Source of the DNA: CALGYY01 sp964585485
GTDB taxonomy: Bacteria > Bacteroidota > Bacteroidia > Bacteroidales > CAIWKO01
Assembly (NCBI GenBank): GCA_964585485.1
Contig: CAZPDS010000003.1
Location: 1-64,000 of the forward strand
DNA: 64,000 nucleotides
Reading direction: 5' to 3'
Shown: piece after piece, positions 1 through 7,620 of the stretch
Position numbering within the stretch: position 1 is the first letter of the stretch
Layout: every line of letters starts with the position of its first letter
Notes under the pieces: generated by a model
Database searches by the model: none
Told to the model about the DNA's origin: nothing
The model's input: only the letters and a program-made list of their open reading frames with translations
Translations under genes and position numbers: made by a program

Positions 1-565
1 CTGGCCAAAACCTGCAAAGCACCACAGAAGATTGAAGAAGGGGAAATCATTGGCGGATTCGCCCACGCGCAGGTCTTCGCGCTGGCCGATAAAGTAGTAG
101 AAGCTGTAAAGAGTGGAGCCATCAAGAAGTTCTTCGTTATGGCCGGATGCGATGGTCGCATGAAAGACCGCGATTACTACACCCAGTTCGCCAGCAAACT
201 GCCGTCTGACACGGTCATTCTTACCGCTGGTTGCGCCAAATACCGCTACAATAAGCTCCAGCTTGGCGACATCGGTGGCATTCCCCGTNNNNNNNNNNTC
301 CCTTGCGGTGATTGCCCTGAAACTGAAAGAAGTATTCCAGCTCAACGACATCAACGAGCTTCCGATCGCCTACAACATCGCCTGGTATGAGCAAAAAGCC
401 GTCATTGTATTGCTTGCGCTGCTTTACCTGGGTGTGAAGAAAATTCATCTGGGACCCACCCTCCCGGGCTTCCTTTCCCCGGGCGTTGCCAAGGTACTGG
501 TTGAACAATTTGGCATTGCCGGTATCGGCGAAGTTGATGATGACATCAAAATGTTTATGAATTAG
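1..565 (+). CDS. hcp: Hydroxylamine reductase / hybrid cluster protein Hcp (5' end outside window, internal gap)
   Basis: C-terminal part of Hcp, a cytoplasmic Fe-S-O hybrid-cluster enzyme; in Escherichia coli the family acts as a high-affinity NO reductase (NO to N2O) and it also reduces hydroxylamine in vitro. The cysteine-containing hybrid-cluster motifs MAGCDGR (near base 141) and TAGCAKYRYN (near base 228) are readable, followed by the conserved LGDIGGIPR. After the 10-N gap the protein resumes with SLAVIALKLKEVF and the C-terminal AWYEQKAV and HLGPTLPGF blocks. The halves are in different frames (frame 1 before, frame 2 after), and by comparison with the family about 11 residues, including the third cluster cysteine, are missing at the gap. 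So the frame change is an assembly effect, not a mutation. Followed by a strong terminator. Neighbouring genes (YgbA family, nrfHA) point to nitrosative-stress or nitrite metabolism. Confidence 0.95.
289..298. other. Assembly gap (10 N) inside hcp
   Basis: Ten N, the same length as the two other gaps in the window, so a fixed-size placeholder. The Hcp family normally has about 11 residues (33 bases) between the flanking motifs, so the real missing sequence is probably longer than 10 bases. Confidence 0.95.
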
Positions 566-573
566 TCACCTCA

Positions 574-608
574 GCCTCCCCGGTTCATCCGGGGAGGCTT
601 CCTTTTAA
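574..608 (+). terminator. Rho-independent terminator after hcp
   Basis: A perfect 10-bp GC-rich stem (574-583 with 589-598) with a 5-base loop, followed by TTCCTTTT. It lies 8 bases after the hcp stop codon. Confidence 0.85.
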
Positions 609-664
609 CCCTCCATTACAACTTAACTAATAGTCTTATAACAATCCGGATACCCACCTGGTGC

Positions 665-1012
665 ATGACGAATAAATACATCCAACGCGAAAAAAAGACC
701 CTTTACCTCATGGTAGAAATGTACTGTGGCGGTTTTAGCGGTCATGCGGATGCGCTGTGCCCCAGCTGCAGAAAAATTCTTGACTACGCTTATGATCGGC
801 TTGACAAATGCCCTTTCGGTGAAGAAAAGCCCAGCTGCAGAAAATGTCCTGTGCATTGTTACAATTCCGACATGCGCGAAAAGGTGCAGATGATCATGCG
901 GTATGCTGGCCCCCGCATGATCTTCCGCGCCCCGCGTCTGGCCTTTTATCACCTCCTTAAAGAATACAAATCCGATGGAAAACAAATCATTCGAAACAGC
1001 CAAAGTATTTGA
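665..1012 (+). CDS. YgbA family protein ('nitrous oxide-stimulated promoter' family)
   Basis: 115-residue cytoplasmic protein that resembles E. coli YgbA (Pfam YgbA_NO). Family signatures visible: REKKTLYLMVEMYC near the N-terminus, LCPSCRKILDYAYDRLDKCPFGEEKPSC in the middle, then CRKCPVHCY and RYAGPRMIFRAPRLAFYHLL. Eight cysteines, six of them in CxxC-like spacings, suggest a metal or Fe-S site. The biochemical function is not settled; in enterobacteria the gene is regulated by the NO sensor NsrR. It follows hcp by 100 bp and a terminator, and its 3' end overlaps the cupin gene by 38 bp. The shared position with hcp and nrfHA supports a role in NO or nitrite stress (inference). Confidence 0.85.
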   Translation: MTNKYIQREKKTLYLMVEMYCGGFSGHADALCPSCRKILDYAYDRLDKCPFGEEKPSCRKCPVHCYNSDMREKVQMIMRYAGPRMIFRAPRLAFYHLLKEYKSDGKQIIRNSQSI

Positions 1013-1304
1013 CTTCAAAACTGAAGTAGACTATTCCGAAAACGGAATTATCAGCAAACGTGTGCTTGACAAAACGGTTGGAAACATTACCTTGTTCTCC
1101 TTCGACGCCGGGCAGCGCCTGAGTGAACATACGGCCCCATTCGACGCCTTTGTTCAGGTTATCGAAGGTAAAGCTGAGGTAATTATCAACGGTCATCCTT
1201 TTCAACTGACCGCCGGTCACAGCATCATTATGCCCGCCAATATTCCACACGCCGTTAATGCTGTAGAACGCTTTAAGATGATGCTTACGATGATCAAGGC
1301 TTAG
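975..1304 (+). CDS. Small single-domain cupin protein
   Basis: 109 residues, one cupin beta-barrel. Motif 1 is degenerate (LSEHTAPFDAFVQVIEGKAEV, residues about 49-69) and motif 2 is NIPHAVNAVE (about 88-97); only two histidines are in typical metal positions. The ATG at 975 lies inside the YgbA-type gene, so the two are probably cotranscribed. Small cupins of this type are often annotated only as 'cupin domain-containing protein'; substrate unknown. Location between the YgbA gene and nrfHA suggests a sensor or accessory role in the same stress response, which is inference. Confidence 0.8.
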   Translation: MENKSFETAKVFDFKTEVDYSENGIISKRVLDKTVGNITLFSFDAGQRLSEHTAPFDAFVQVIEGKAEVIINGHPFQLTAGHSIIMPANIPHAVNAVERFKMMLTMIKA

Positions 1305-1320
1305 AAAAGAGGCGGACATT

Positions 1321-1350
1321 TTGTATTTTATCCCCACGTGATTATCTTTG
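1321..1350 (+). promoter_or_regulatory. Bacteroidota-type promoter of nrfHA
   Basis: TTG at 1321-1323, a 19-base spacer and TATCTTTG at 1343-1350 match the phylum consensus TTG-N19-TAnnTTTG exactly. The NrfH ATG starts only 6 bases after the box, so the transcript is predicted to be leaderless. Confidence 0.75.
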
Positions 1351-1356
1351 TTGGCG

Positions 1357-1977
1357 ATGAAAGGAAAACTGTCCGACCATTTTAAAGCCGCCGTTCAATT
1401 TTTTATTCCGCCCCAGCGCTGGAAGATACCGGTAATCGTACTATTGGGAAGCATAACCGGGCTCGGTGCATTGACCATCCAATTGTCCAACGCACCCTCC
1501 TACTTATCCGACGAACCGTCGACCTGCGTGAACTGTCACGTTATGTATCCTCAGTATGCCTCCTGGTTTCACAGCAGTCACCGGGAAGCTGCCAACTGCA
1601 ACGATTGCCATGTGCCACACAACAACGTTGCCAACAAGTATTATTTCAAAGCGATGGATGGGCTCCGGCATTCGTATATGTTCACCTTCCGCTTAGAGCC
1701 TCAGGTTATCCGCATTAAGGAAGCCGGACAGAATGTTGTTCAGGAAAACTGCAAACGATGCCATGCTGATTTGGTAAGTATGGTAAGCCTCACCGAGGTC
1801 ACGGCCAAAAATTCCCGCACCGGAAAAGGCCACCGTTGTTACGATTGTCACCGCAATACCCCCCACGGCGAGGTCAACAGCCTGGCCTCCTACCCCTCTT
1901 CCCTTATTCCCCGCCTGGAGTCCGTTTCGCCAAAATGGCTTAACGACTATTTGCGCCAACAACATTTCTCCCGCTAA
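1357..1977 (+). CDS. nrfH: Cytochrome c nitrite reductase small subunit NrfH
   Basis: NapC/NrfH-type tetrahaem quinol dehydrogenase that anchors NrfA to the membrane and passes electrons from menaquinol. About 206 residues from the ATG at 1357; a TTG lies 9 bases upstream in frame but would sit inside the promoter box. One transmembrane helix at residues 23-42, then four CxxCH haem sites: CVNCH (57), CNDCH (81), CKRCH (132), CYDCH (161). The gene precedes nrfA by 11 bp, the usual nrfHA order in epsilon- and deltaproteobacteria and Bacteroidota. Confidence 0.96.
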   Translation: MKGKLSDHFKAAVQFFIPPQRWKIPVIVLLGSITGLGALTIQLSNAPSYLSDEPSTCVNCHVMYPQYASWFHSSHREAANCNDCHVPHNNVANKYYFKAMDGLRHSYMFTFRLEPQVIRIKEAGQNVVQENCKRCHADLVSMVSLTEVTAKNSRTGKGHRCYDCHRNTPHGEVNSLASYPSSLIPRLESVSPKWLNDYLRQQHFSR

Positions 1978-1988
1978 ACGTAAATCCT

Positions 1989-3425
1989 ATGAAAACCATT
2001 CAAGAATCTACCAAGAAAAGACCCTGGCTCAACTGGGTGATTTTTATCGGAACAGCCATCGTCGTGTTCTTCATCGGGCTTTTTGCCGCCTCCATCATTG
2101 ACCGGCGCAGCGAGTCCAAATTATACTTTCAGCAGACCAGAGAAATCGCCGAATGGGAGCCTGACAACGCTGTTTGGGGCGAAAACTACCCCCGGGAGTA
2201 CGAAACTTTTTTGCAGACTGCTGACACCTCTTTTCGCAGCCTTTACGGTGGATCGTCGATGCGCGACCTCTTAGCGGAAGATCCCCATTTGGTAACCCTG
2301 TGGGCCGGCTACGCCTTCTCACGTGAATACAACCAGGCCCGGGGCCACATGCACGCTGTGGAAGACATCAAGAACATCCTGCGCACCGGTGTTCCGCAAC
2401 CCGCTACCTGCTGGAGCTGCAAGAGTCCGGACGTGCCCCGGATGATGCATAAACTTGGACCGGAAAAATTCTATCAGGGGAAGTGGGCCGATATGGGGAA
2501 GGAAATTGTGAATCCCATCGGCTGCCAGGATTGTCATGACCCCAAAACCATGAACCTGCGCATCAGCCGTCCTGCGCTGATTGAAGCCTTCCAGCGTCAA
2601 GGTCGTGACATCAACAAGGCCACCCATCAGGAAATGCGTAGTTTGGTTTGCGCCCAGTGCCACGTCGAGTACTATTTCAAAGGCGAAGGTAAATACCTGA
2701 CCTTCCCGTGGGACAAGGGATTCAGCGCCGATTCCATGGAGTCGTACTACAACCAGATTGCTTTTACAGACTTTGAGCACGGCATCAGTAAAACACCCAT
2801 ACTCAAGGCACAGCATCCCGACTATGAAGTATTCATGACCGGTGTTCACGCGGAACGCGGTGTAGCCTGCGCCGACTGCCATATGCCCTACCGGCGTGAA
2901 GGCGCTATAAAGTTCACGGACCATCACATCCAGAGTCCGCTGAACAACATTTCAGGATCCTGTCTTGTTTGTCATCGCGAAAGCGAAGAACAAATGCGCA
3001 AAGACGTTTACGAACGTCAGAACAAAATTTATCAGGTGAAACTGTTGGCTGAGCAGAGCCTGGTACTCTGTCATTACGGCGTCAAGATCGCCCTGGAAAA
3101 AGGCGCCGGTGCACAGGAACTGAAGCCGGTGTATGATCTGATCCGGAGTGCCCAGTGGCGCTGGGATTGGGTTAGTTCGTCAAACGGGGTCGGCTTCCAC
3201 TCGCCGGTAGAAAGTATGCGTGTTTTAGCTACTTCACTGGATCGTGCACAGGAAGCCCGGATCTTGCTAAGCAGCATCCTGACCCGTCACGGCGTAAAGA
3301 TTCCTTACGGTTTGCCCGACCTCTCCACCAAAGAAAAGGCACAACTTGCCCTTGGGCTCGATATGCCAAAACTTAAGGAGGAAAAGAAGGAATTCCTTAC
3401 GAACGTTGCTTCCAAATGGAAATAA
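1989..3425 (+). CDS. nrfA: Ammonia-forming cytochrome c552 nitrite reductase catalytic subunit NrfA
   Basis: Pentahaem periplasmic enzyme that reduces nitrite to ammonium with six electrons; it also reduces NO and hydroxylamine. 478 residues with an uncleaved-looking N-terminal helix (16-36). The active-site haem has the hallmark lysine-ligand motif CWSCK (141-145); the others are CQDCH (179), CAQCH (221), CADCH (294) and CLVCH (325). Expected pocket residues are present: Arg near 118, the EYY after the third motif and KAQHP at 273-277. Cotranscribed with nrfH; with hcp it forms a route that removes nitrite and NO while allowing respiratory ammonification. Confidence 0.97.
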   Translation: MKTIQESTKKRPWLNWVIFIGTAIVVFFIGLFAASIIDRRSESKLYFQQTREIAEWEPDNAVWGENYPREYETFLQTADTSFRSLYGGSSMRDLLAEDPHLVTLWAGYAFSREYNQARGHMHAVEDIKNILRTGVPQPATCWSCKSPDVPRMMHKLGPEKFYQGKWADMGKEIVNPIGCQDCHDPKTMNLRISRPALIEAFQRQGRDINKATHQEMRSLVCAQCHVEYYFKGEGKYLTFPWDKGFSADSMESYYNQIAFTDFEHGISKTPILKAQHPDYEVFMTGVHAERGVACADCHMPYRREGAIKFTDHHIQSPLNNISGSCLVCHRESEEQMRKDVYERQNKIYQVKLLAEQSLVLCHYGVKIALEKGAGAQELKPVYDLIRSAQWRWDWVSSSNGVGFHSPVESMRVLATSLDRAQEARILLSSILTRHGVKIPYGLPDLSTKEKAQLALGLDMPKLKEEKKEFLTNVASKWK

Positions 3426-3439
3426 CCAACAAAAAAAAA

Positions 3440-3471
3440 GAGGTCGTCAGCAAGGCGGCCTCTTTTTTTTT
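3440..3471. terminator. Bidirectional terminator between nrfA and the M14 peptidase gene
   Basis: A 7-bp stem (3440-3446 with 3456-3462, one G-T wobble) is flanked by an A-run on the left and a T-run on the right, so it can end both converging transcripts. Confidence 0.85.
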
Positions 3472-3483
3472 ACTCCACGCAAC

Positions 3484-6369
3484 TTAATGAATGACGACTT
3501 TCCGGATCACGGAAGCTTCGCCCATCATCAGCCTGATAAAGTAAATCCCGGGTGAAAGCGATTGCACATTAAGGGAGATGGAAGGTCGTTCCGGATAAAA
3601 CAGTAGCGAACCCGCCTGAACCACATCGCCCACGATATTCATCAATTCGTAACGACCGTTGGCGCGGATTCCGGTATGCAAGGAAAGGTTTATGACGCTG
3701 CTGGCCGGATTCGGATAAATGCTGATGCTCCCGGCCTCTGCTGCGTCGGCGAGGCCGCCCGTAGTGGAGATGGTTAATACCGATGTAACTGTATCACTAC
3801 CACAGTCATTGCTGGCAATCAGGCGAACCGTGAAGGTGCCGGCACTGGCATAGGTATGAACAGGGCTTGTTTGAGTGCTGCTTTGTCCATCACCGAAATC
3901 CCAGGCGTAGTCGTTAGCATTTGACGACGTATTGGTAAAGGTGGCTGTGGTCGAAACGGCCGTACTTGTAAAGGCCGCCGTCGCCAGCTCATCGATGGTG
4001 GCTGTAACGGGAACGGAAGCACTGGAACAGACAGAGCGGTCAATTTCCCAGTCGTAGAAATAATAATAACGAATGGAAGACGCATTGGTCCCGGTAATGG
4101 AAATTTTTCCTGCCAGGTTATAAGGAAATGTAATTCCTCCGCTGCTTCGGTACATATTGGTCGTAGTACCGAAGGCGGCAAGTCTCAGATTAGTGCCCAC
4201 GGGAACCGCGAAATCAAGCTCAGCTCTGCTGGCACCGGCCGGAAGATAAACGTCTTTGGTGGCAAGTACGGTCCCCGTGCTGCTTTTCAGTTGAACAGTA
4301 CGCGTACCGGCGGCTCCGGCATAGATCAATACCGAATTAAGCGTACATGCTGTGGTGCAGTCAAATTTCAGGTAATAGGTGGTTCCGCTGTACAGGGCGC
4401 CTCCGCCCACGCTGTCTGTTTTGCCGACCTTAGCCCCGGGGGTTGAAAAATCCTGGGCGGCATAATAATTTGTGCTTGTACTCAGCACCGGAGTTGTAAA
4501 GGATGATCCACTGCTGAGCAGATTTCCGTCCGGTGCGTCGTACCAATTAATAGTTCCCGTTCCACTGGCGCTAAGTGTCAGCGAGCCGGCTCCACAGCGG
4601 GAAGCGCCGTTAACAACTGGAACCGTGGCCAGATTCACACTTACCAGGGAGGTCTTGGTTTCCGTATTGGACCCCTTACAGTTACTTACGGTGAGGCTAA
4701 CGGTAAAGGTTCCGTTGGTAGCATATTGATGTAAAGGATGTTGCTGTGTGGACGTATTCCCGTCGCCAAAATTCCACAACCAGTTCGTGGCGCCGGCTGT
4801 CAGGTCGGTAAACTGCACCACTCCACTGCAGGTACTGGTAACATCCGCACCAAAATTCGCATCGGGCAAAACCGGGGTCAGCTGAACGTTACGAACAGTA
4901 GCACTGGTAGCGGAGATCGTAACTCCGGTAATGGTTTTGGAAGCATAACCAGGCGCGCTATAGGTGACGCTATAGGTTCCGGCGGAAAGATACTTGTGAT
5001 AATCGCCTACGGGCGGATACGAATAAACGTGGGAACTGTCGTTTGCCTGATCGTAGGTATTGACAAAAACCCTGGCCTGTATTGGCTGGCCGGTGCAGGA
5101 GTCGGTAACGATGCCCCGAAGACCGTAAAGCGATTCCTGAAGCAGGTTGAGTATGGCACGGTAGTTACGGTTCCAGGCTGCGTTGAGGTTTTCGGTGGCC
5201 GTTGTTTTCGAACCGTCGACTTCAAGGGTTACCATACGGCAATACTGGAAATAGTTCATATAATCCTGGACCCCGCCCGTGATCACATACCAATCGCCCC
5301 CTTCGGTAACACCATCGGTATAAGTATCCGACATGTAGGTAGCATCCACCAGGCGCGAGGTATCGACATACATTTTGCACACGCGCTCCCACCAGTTGGC
5401 ATCTGCGTTGGGGTTTTGCCCCGTCGTCCAGGTATCCCAGGGATAATTCATGACCTCCGCACCGCCATGAAAACTGCCACCCATGTTAAAATGCTGTTCG
5501 GCCGCCAGGTTCATGAAAGCCACGGTTTCAGGCTGCCATGCATTACCATCGGGATGATCGCCCGCATCCGGATCCTTATAGTTCCGGTTGAGATCGACGC
5601 CGTTTCCATTTTCGCGGGTTGAAATCGGGTTGGAAAAGGAATAGGGGCCCACCGTGTTGTCACTAAGATTGTAGGTTCCGTCCGGATTGGCCAGGGGGCA
5701 AATCCAGATTTCCATATTGTTAACCAGATTCGTTATCCGGGTGTTGGTCCCGTAGTTACTCAGCAGGTAATTGGCCAACCGAAGCATCAGGATAAAGCCG
5801 GTCGTTTCGTCGCCATGCATGGAGCTTTTAAACAGGAAGCGTGGTTCATCCTCCCGCGCCGCCACATTATCCGAAATTTTCAACACGAGCAATTGACGCC
5901 CCGCCACGGTTGAACCGAGGATGGTGTCGAGTTTACACAAAGTCGGGTAGTTGGAAGCAAAGTTGATCATCATCTGCTGATAAACGGAATAAACCGGATA
6001 GCGGTCCCACGCACTCATCTGAGCCACGGTTGTGGCCATAGTATAAGCCTTATTGCCGGGGGTTCCCTCGTACCGAGCCCAGGGAATGTTTTTGGTGAGG
6101 AAATAAGCAAACTCCGCCTTATTGGCAAACGCTCTAACATCATAGCCGCCATCTGCGGCAGGTTTTACCTGATCCACCGAAATCCGACGGGCCAGATCCG
6201 CGTTTAGATCGGCTTTATTCTCCATGTGAAAGGTAAAGCCCATCATTTTATGGGCACCGAAGATATCATCGATGTTGGTGCGTCCGGCTTGTTGGTTGGA
6301 AACCTGCGCTTGCAGGGAGACTGAAAAAACACTAAAAGTAAGCAATGTGAATAGTAGCCGAAATTTCAT
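3484..6369 (-). CDS. Secreted M14 zinc carboxypeptidase with PKD domains and T9SS type A signal
   Basis: 961 residues. Signal peptide 1-22 (cleavage after LQAQ). M14 peptidase domain about 115-420: zinc ligands HGDE (His185, Glu188) and His301 in SFHGG, substrate Asn-Arg in DLNRNY (261-262), and the catalytic Glu383 in TLEVDG. Next come a carboxypeptidase regulatory-like segment, two PKD domains recognisable by WNFGDG and WDFGDG motifs, a jelly-roll-like stretch between them, and the C-terminal type A sorting domain (ISIYPNPASS, then GIYFIRL). The protein should cross the outer membrane through T9SS and digest peptides or proteins outside the cell. A TAnnTTTG box lies 16 bases upstream of the ATG. 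No key catalytic residue is missing. Confidence 0.95.
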   Translation of the reverse strand: MKFRLLFTLLTFSVFSVSLQAQVSNQQAGRTNIDDIFGAHKMMGFTFHMENKADLNADLARRISVDQVKPAADGGYDVRAFANKAEFAYFLTKNIPWARYEGTPGNKAYTMATTVAQMSAWDRYPVYSVYQQMMINFASNYPTLCKLDTILGSTVAGRQLLVLKISDNVAAREDEPRFLFKSSMHGDETTGFILMLRLANYLLSNYGTNTRITNLVNNMEIWICPLANPDGTYNLSDNTVGPYSFSNPISTRENGNGVDLNRNYKDPDAGDHPDGNAWQPETVAFMNLAAEQHFNMGGSFHGGAEVMNYPWDTWTTGQNPNADANWWERVCKMYVDTSRLVDATYMSDTYTDGVTEGGDWYVITGGVQDYMNYFQYCRMVTLEVDGSKTTATENLNAAWNRNYRAILNLLQESLYGLRGIVTDSCTGQPIQARVFVNTYDQANDSSHVYSYPPVGDYHKYLSAGTYSVTYSAPGYASKTITGVTISATSATVRNVQLTPVLPDANFGADVTSTCSGVVQFTDLTAGATNWLWNFGDGNTSTQQHPLHQYATNGTFTVSLTVSNCKGSNTETKTSLVSVNLATVPVVNGASRCGAGSLTLSASGTGTINWYDAPDGNLLSSGSSFTTPVLSTSTNYYAAQDFSTPGAKVGKTDSVGGGALYSGTTYYLKFDCTTACTLNSVLIYAGAAGTRTVQLKSSTGTVLATKDVYLPAGASRAELDFAVPVGTNLRLAAFGTTTNMYRSSGGITFPYNLAGKISITGTNASSIRYYYFYDWEIDRSVCSSASVPVTATIDELATAAFTSTAVSTTATFTNTSSNANDYAWDFGDGQSSTQTSPVHTYASAGTFTVRLIASNDCGSDTVTSVLTISTTGGLADAAEAGSISIYPNPASSVINLSLHTGIRANGRYELMNIVGDVVQAGSLLFYPERPSISLNVQSLSPGIYFIRLMMGEASVIRKVVIH

Positions 6370-6385
6370 AGAATGGTATTTTGTA

Positions 6386-6393
6386 CAAATCTA
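6386..6393 (-). promoter_or_regulatory. TAnnTTTG box upstream of the M14 peptidase gene
   Basis: On the minus strand the box reads TAGATTTG, 16 bases before the start codon. No TTG at the ideal upstream distance, so this is a partial match. Confidence 0.45.
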
Positions 6394-6507
6394 TTGGGAA
6401 TCGGCAAGAAAAAAAAGTCATTCATGTCGCTTAACAAGGTATTAACTATCTACCCATTCTTACTGATGAGGCAAGCCATTTTAGCCGGGAGAGCCCGCGG
6501 CAAGGAC

Positions 6508-7050
6508 TTAGGCTTTTAGATTTTTCAGCCAATTGACAATCTGAGTCATCAATTCTTCGGGCTGGTCGGGGGCCGACATGCGTATCATGAAATCGTAACA
6601 GGAAACGGCCTCTTCCCGGTAAAGTCCGCATTTAAGGCGGGCAGCCGACACGGCGGTGATGTAGTCAAAGACGCGATTCCCCGAAAGGGACAGGTTTACG
6701 ATAAGATCAAAATCGCTGCGGATAAAGTCGGACACTTTGGGACCGCCCGGTTTTCCATACCAGTTAATCTCCCGGGGGCCAAAATAATCGAAGGCCAGGC
6801 GAGGGTAACAGTAATGCGGAGGCAGTTTAGAGCTTGTGAGCCCCAATGTCTTTAATTCTTTTTTTTCGGCCTGGATCTGGCTCAGGTAGCTTGTAAACCT
6901 GACATAGTCGGCTTCTTCGGGCACTTCGTACAGGATACCGATTGTGCGGACGTCATCCCAGGGTATCAGCATTTTTTGACGCGACAACTGGGAGGTTTCT
7001 TTTTGGATCCGGTGTTTCAGGAAAGCGGATTTCAGCGCAGCAACAGGCAT
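6508..7050 (-). CDS. Bacteroidota-specific protein of unknown function (DUF6913-like)
   Basis: 180 residues, no signal peptide or membrane segment. The pattern KEL.TLG then LPPHYCYP..AFDYFGPREINWYGKP and DLIVNLSL...FDYITAVSAARLKCG is one seen in small uncharacterised proteins of this phylum (I recall DUF6913). No catalytic motif is apparent. The gene lies 10 bp after the flavin reductase gene, so the two are probably cotranscribed. Function unknown. Confidence 0.7.
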   Translation of the reverse strand: MPVAALKSAFLKHRIQKETSQLSRQKMLIPWDDVRTIGILYEVPEEADYVRFTSYLSQIQAEKKELKTLGLTSSKLPPHYCYPRLAFDYFGPREINWYGKPGGPKVSDFIRSDFDLIVNLSLSGNRVFDYITAVSAARLKCGLYREEAVSCYDFMIRMSAPDQPEELMTQIVNWLKNLKA

Positions 7051-7060
7051 AACTCAGTAT

Positions 7061-7570
7061 TTAGGTTAGATCAGTGTGGATAAGGGTTTTCACAATTTCA
7101 CCAATATACATTCGATGATAATCATTTTGGGGATAGGCTTTTTGTATGGCTGGATCCAGGAAGCCGGAGGGATCCATATCCTGCCGGTATATTTTTTTGC
7201 AAATCAGAACCAAACGTGCTTCCTCAAAATAAATGGTATCCTGCAATTCCCGCGGGGTCAGTCCGGCTTTTAAAATTTTATCCTCATCGCGTCCGGAAAC
7301 CGCTCCCAGGTAATTCAGGGTTTCCCGGAATTTTTCATCAAAAAAGCAGAGCGAAAACATCTCATGCTGTTCGACAAACCCAAAGGTATAGCGCTGGGGT
7401 CGGATGAAGGTGTAGGCGACGGGGCGGTTCCACAGATAACCCAGACCGCCCCATGCAGCCGTCATGGTATTGCAATGCCCGCTATTTCCAGCGCTTATCA
7501 GCATCCAGTCCTGACCGATCAGTCGGCTGGCATTTTCGGACACATTCAGAATATCGGTTTCCTTCAACAT
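7061..7570 (-). CDS. Flavin reductase family protein
   Basis: 169 residues, FMN-binding split-barrel of the flavin reductase-like family. Recognisable features: an N-terminal DWMLISAG strand, NTMTAAWGGLGYLWNRPVAYTFIRPQRYT (the flavin-binding core, residues about 32-62) and FSLCFFDEKFRETLNYLGAVSGRDEDK. Members use NAD(P)H to supply reduced flavin or bind FMN; the partner here is not identifiable. A TAnnTTTG promoter box lies 18 bases upstream. The DUF6913-like gene follows in the same operon. Confidence 0.9.
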   Translation of the reverse strand: MLKETDILNVSENASRLIGQDWMLISAGNSGHCNTMTAAWGGLGYLWNRPVAYTFIRPQRYTFGFVEQHEMFSLCFFDEKFRETLNYLGAVSGRDEDKILKAGLTPRELQDTIYFEEARLVLICKKIYRQDMDPSGFLDPAIQKAYPQNDYHRMYIGEIVKTLIHTDLT

Positions 7571-7588
7571 GAATTCCTGTATTTACTG

Positions 7589-7596
7589 CAAAAATA
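7589..7596 (-). promoter_or_regulatory. TAnnTTTG box of the flavin reductase operon
   Basis: Minus strand TATTTTTG followed by C, 18 bases before the start codon at 7570; no clear TTG upstream element. Confidence 0.5.
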
Positions 7597-7620
7597 CATT
7601 TTTTTGCCGCAGTGAGCGCG

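Noticed and set aside
4738..5622. Long open reading frame antisense to the M14 peptidase gene
   Set aside because: The opposite strand carries a full M14 domain with all catalytic residues; the antisense translation has no recognisable motif or start context.
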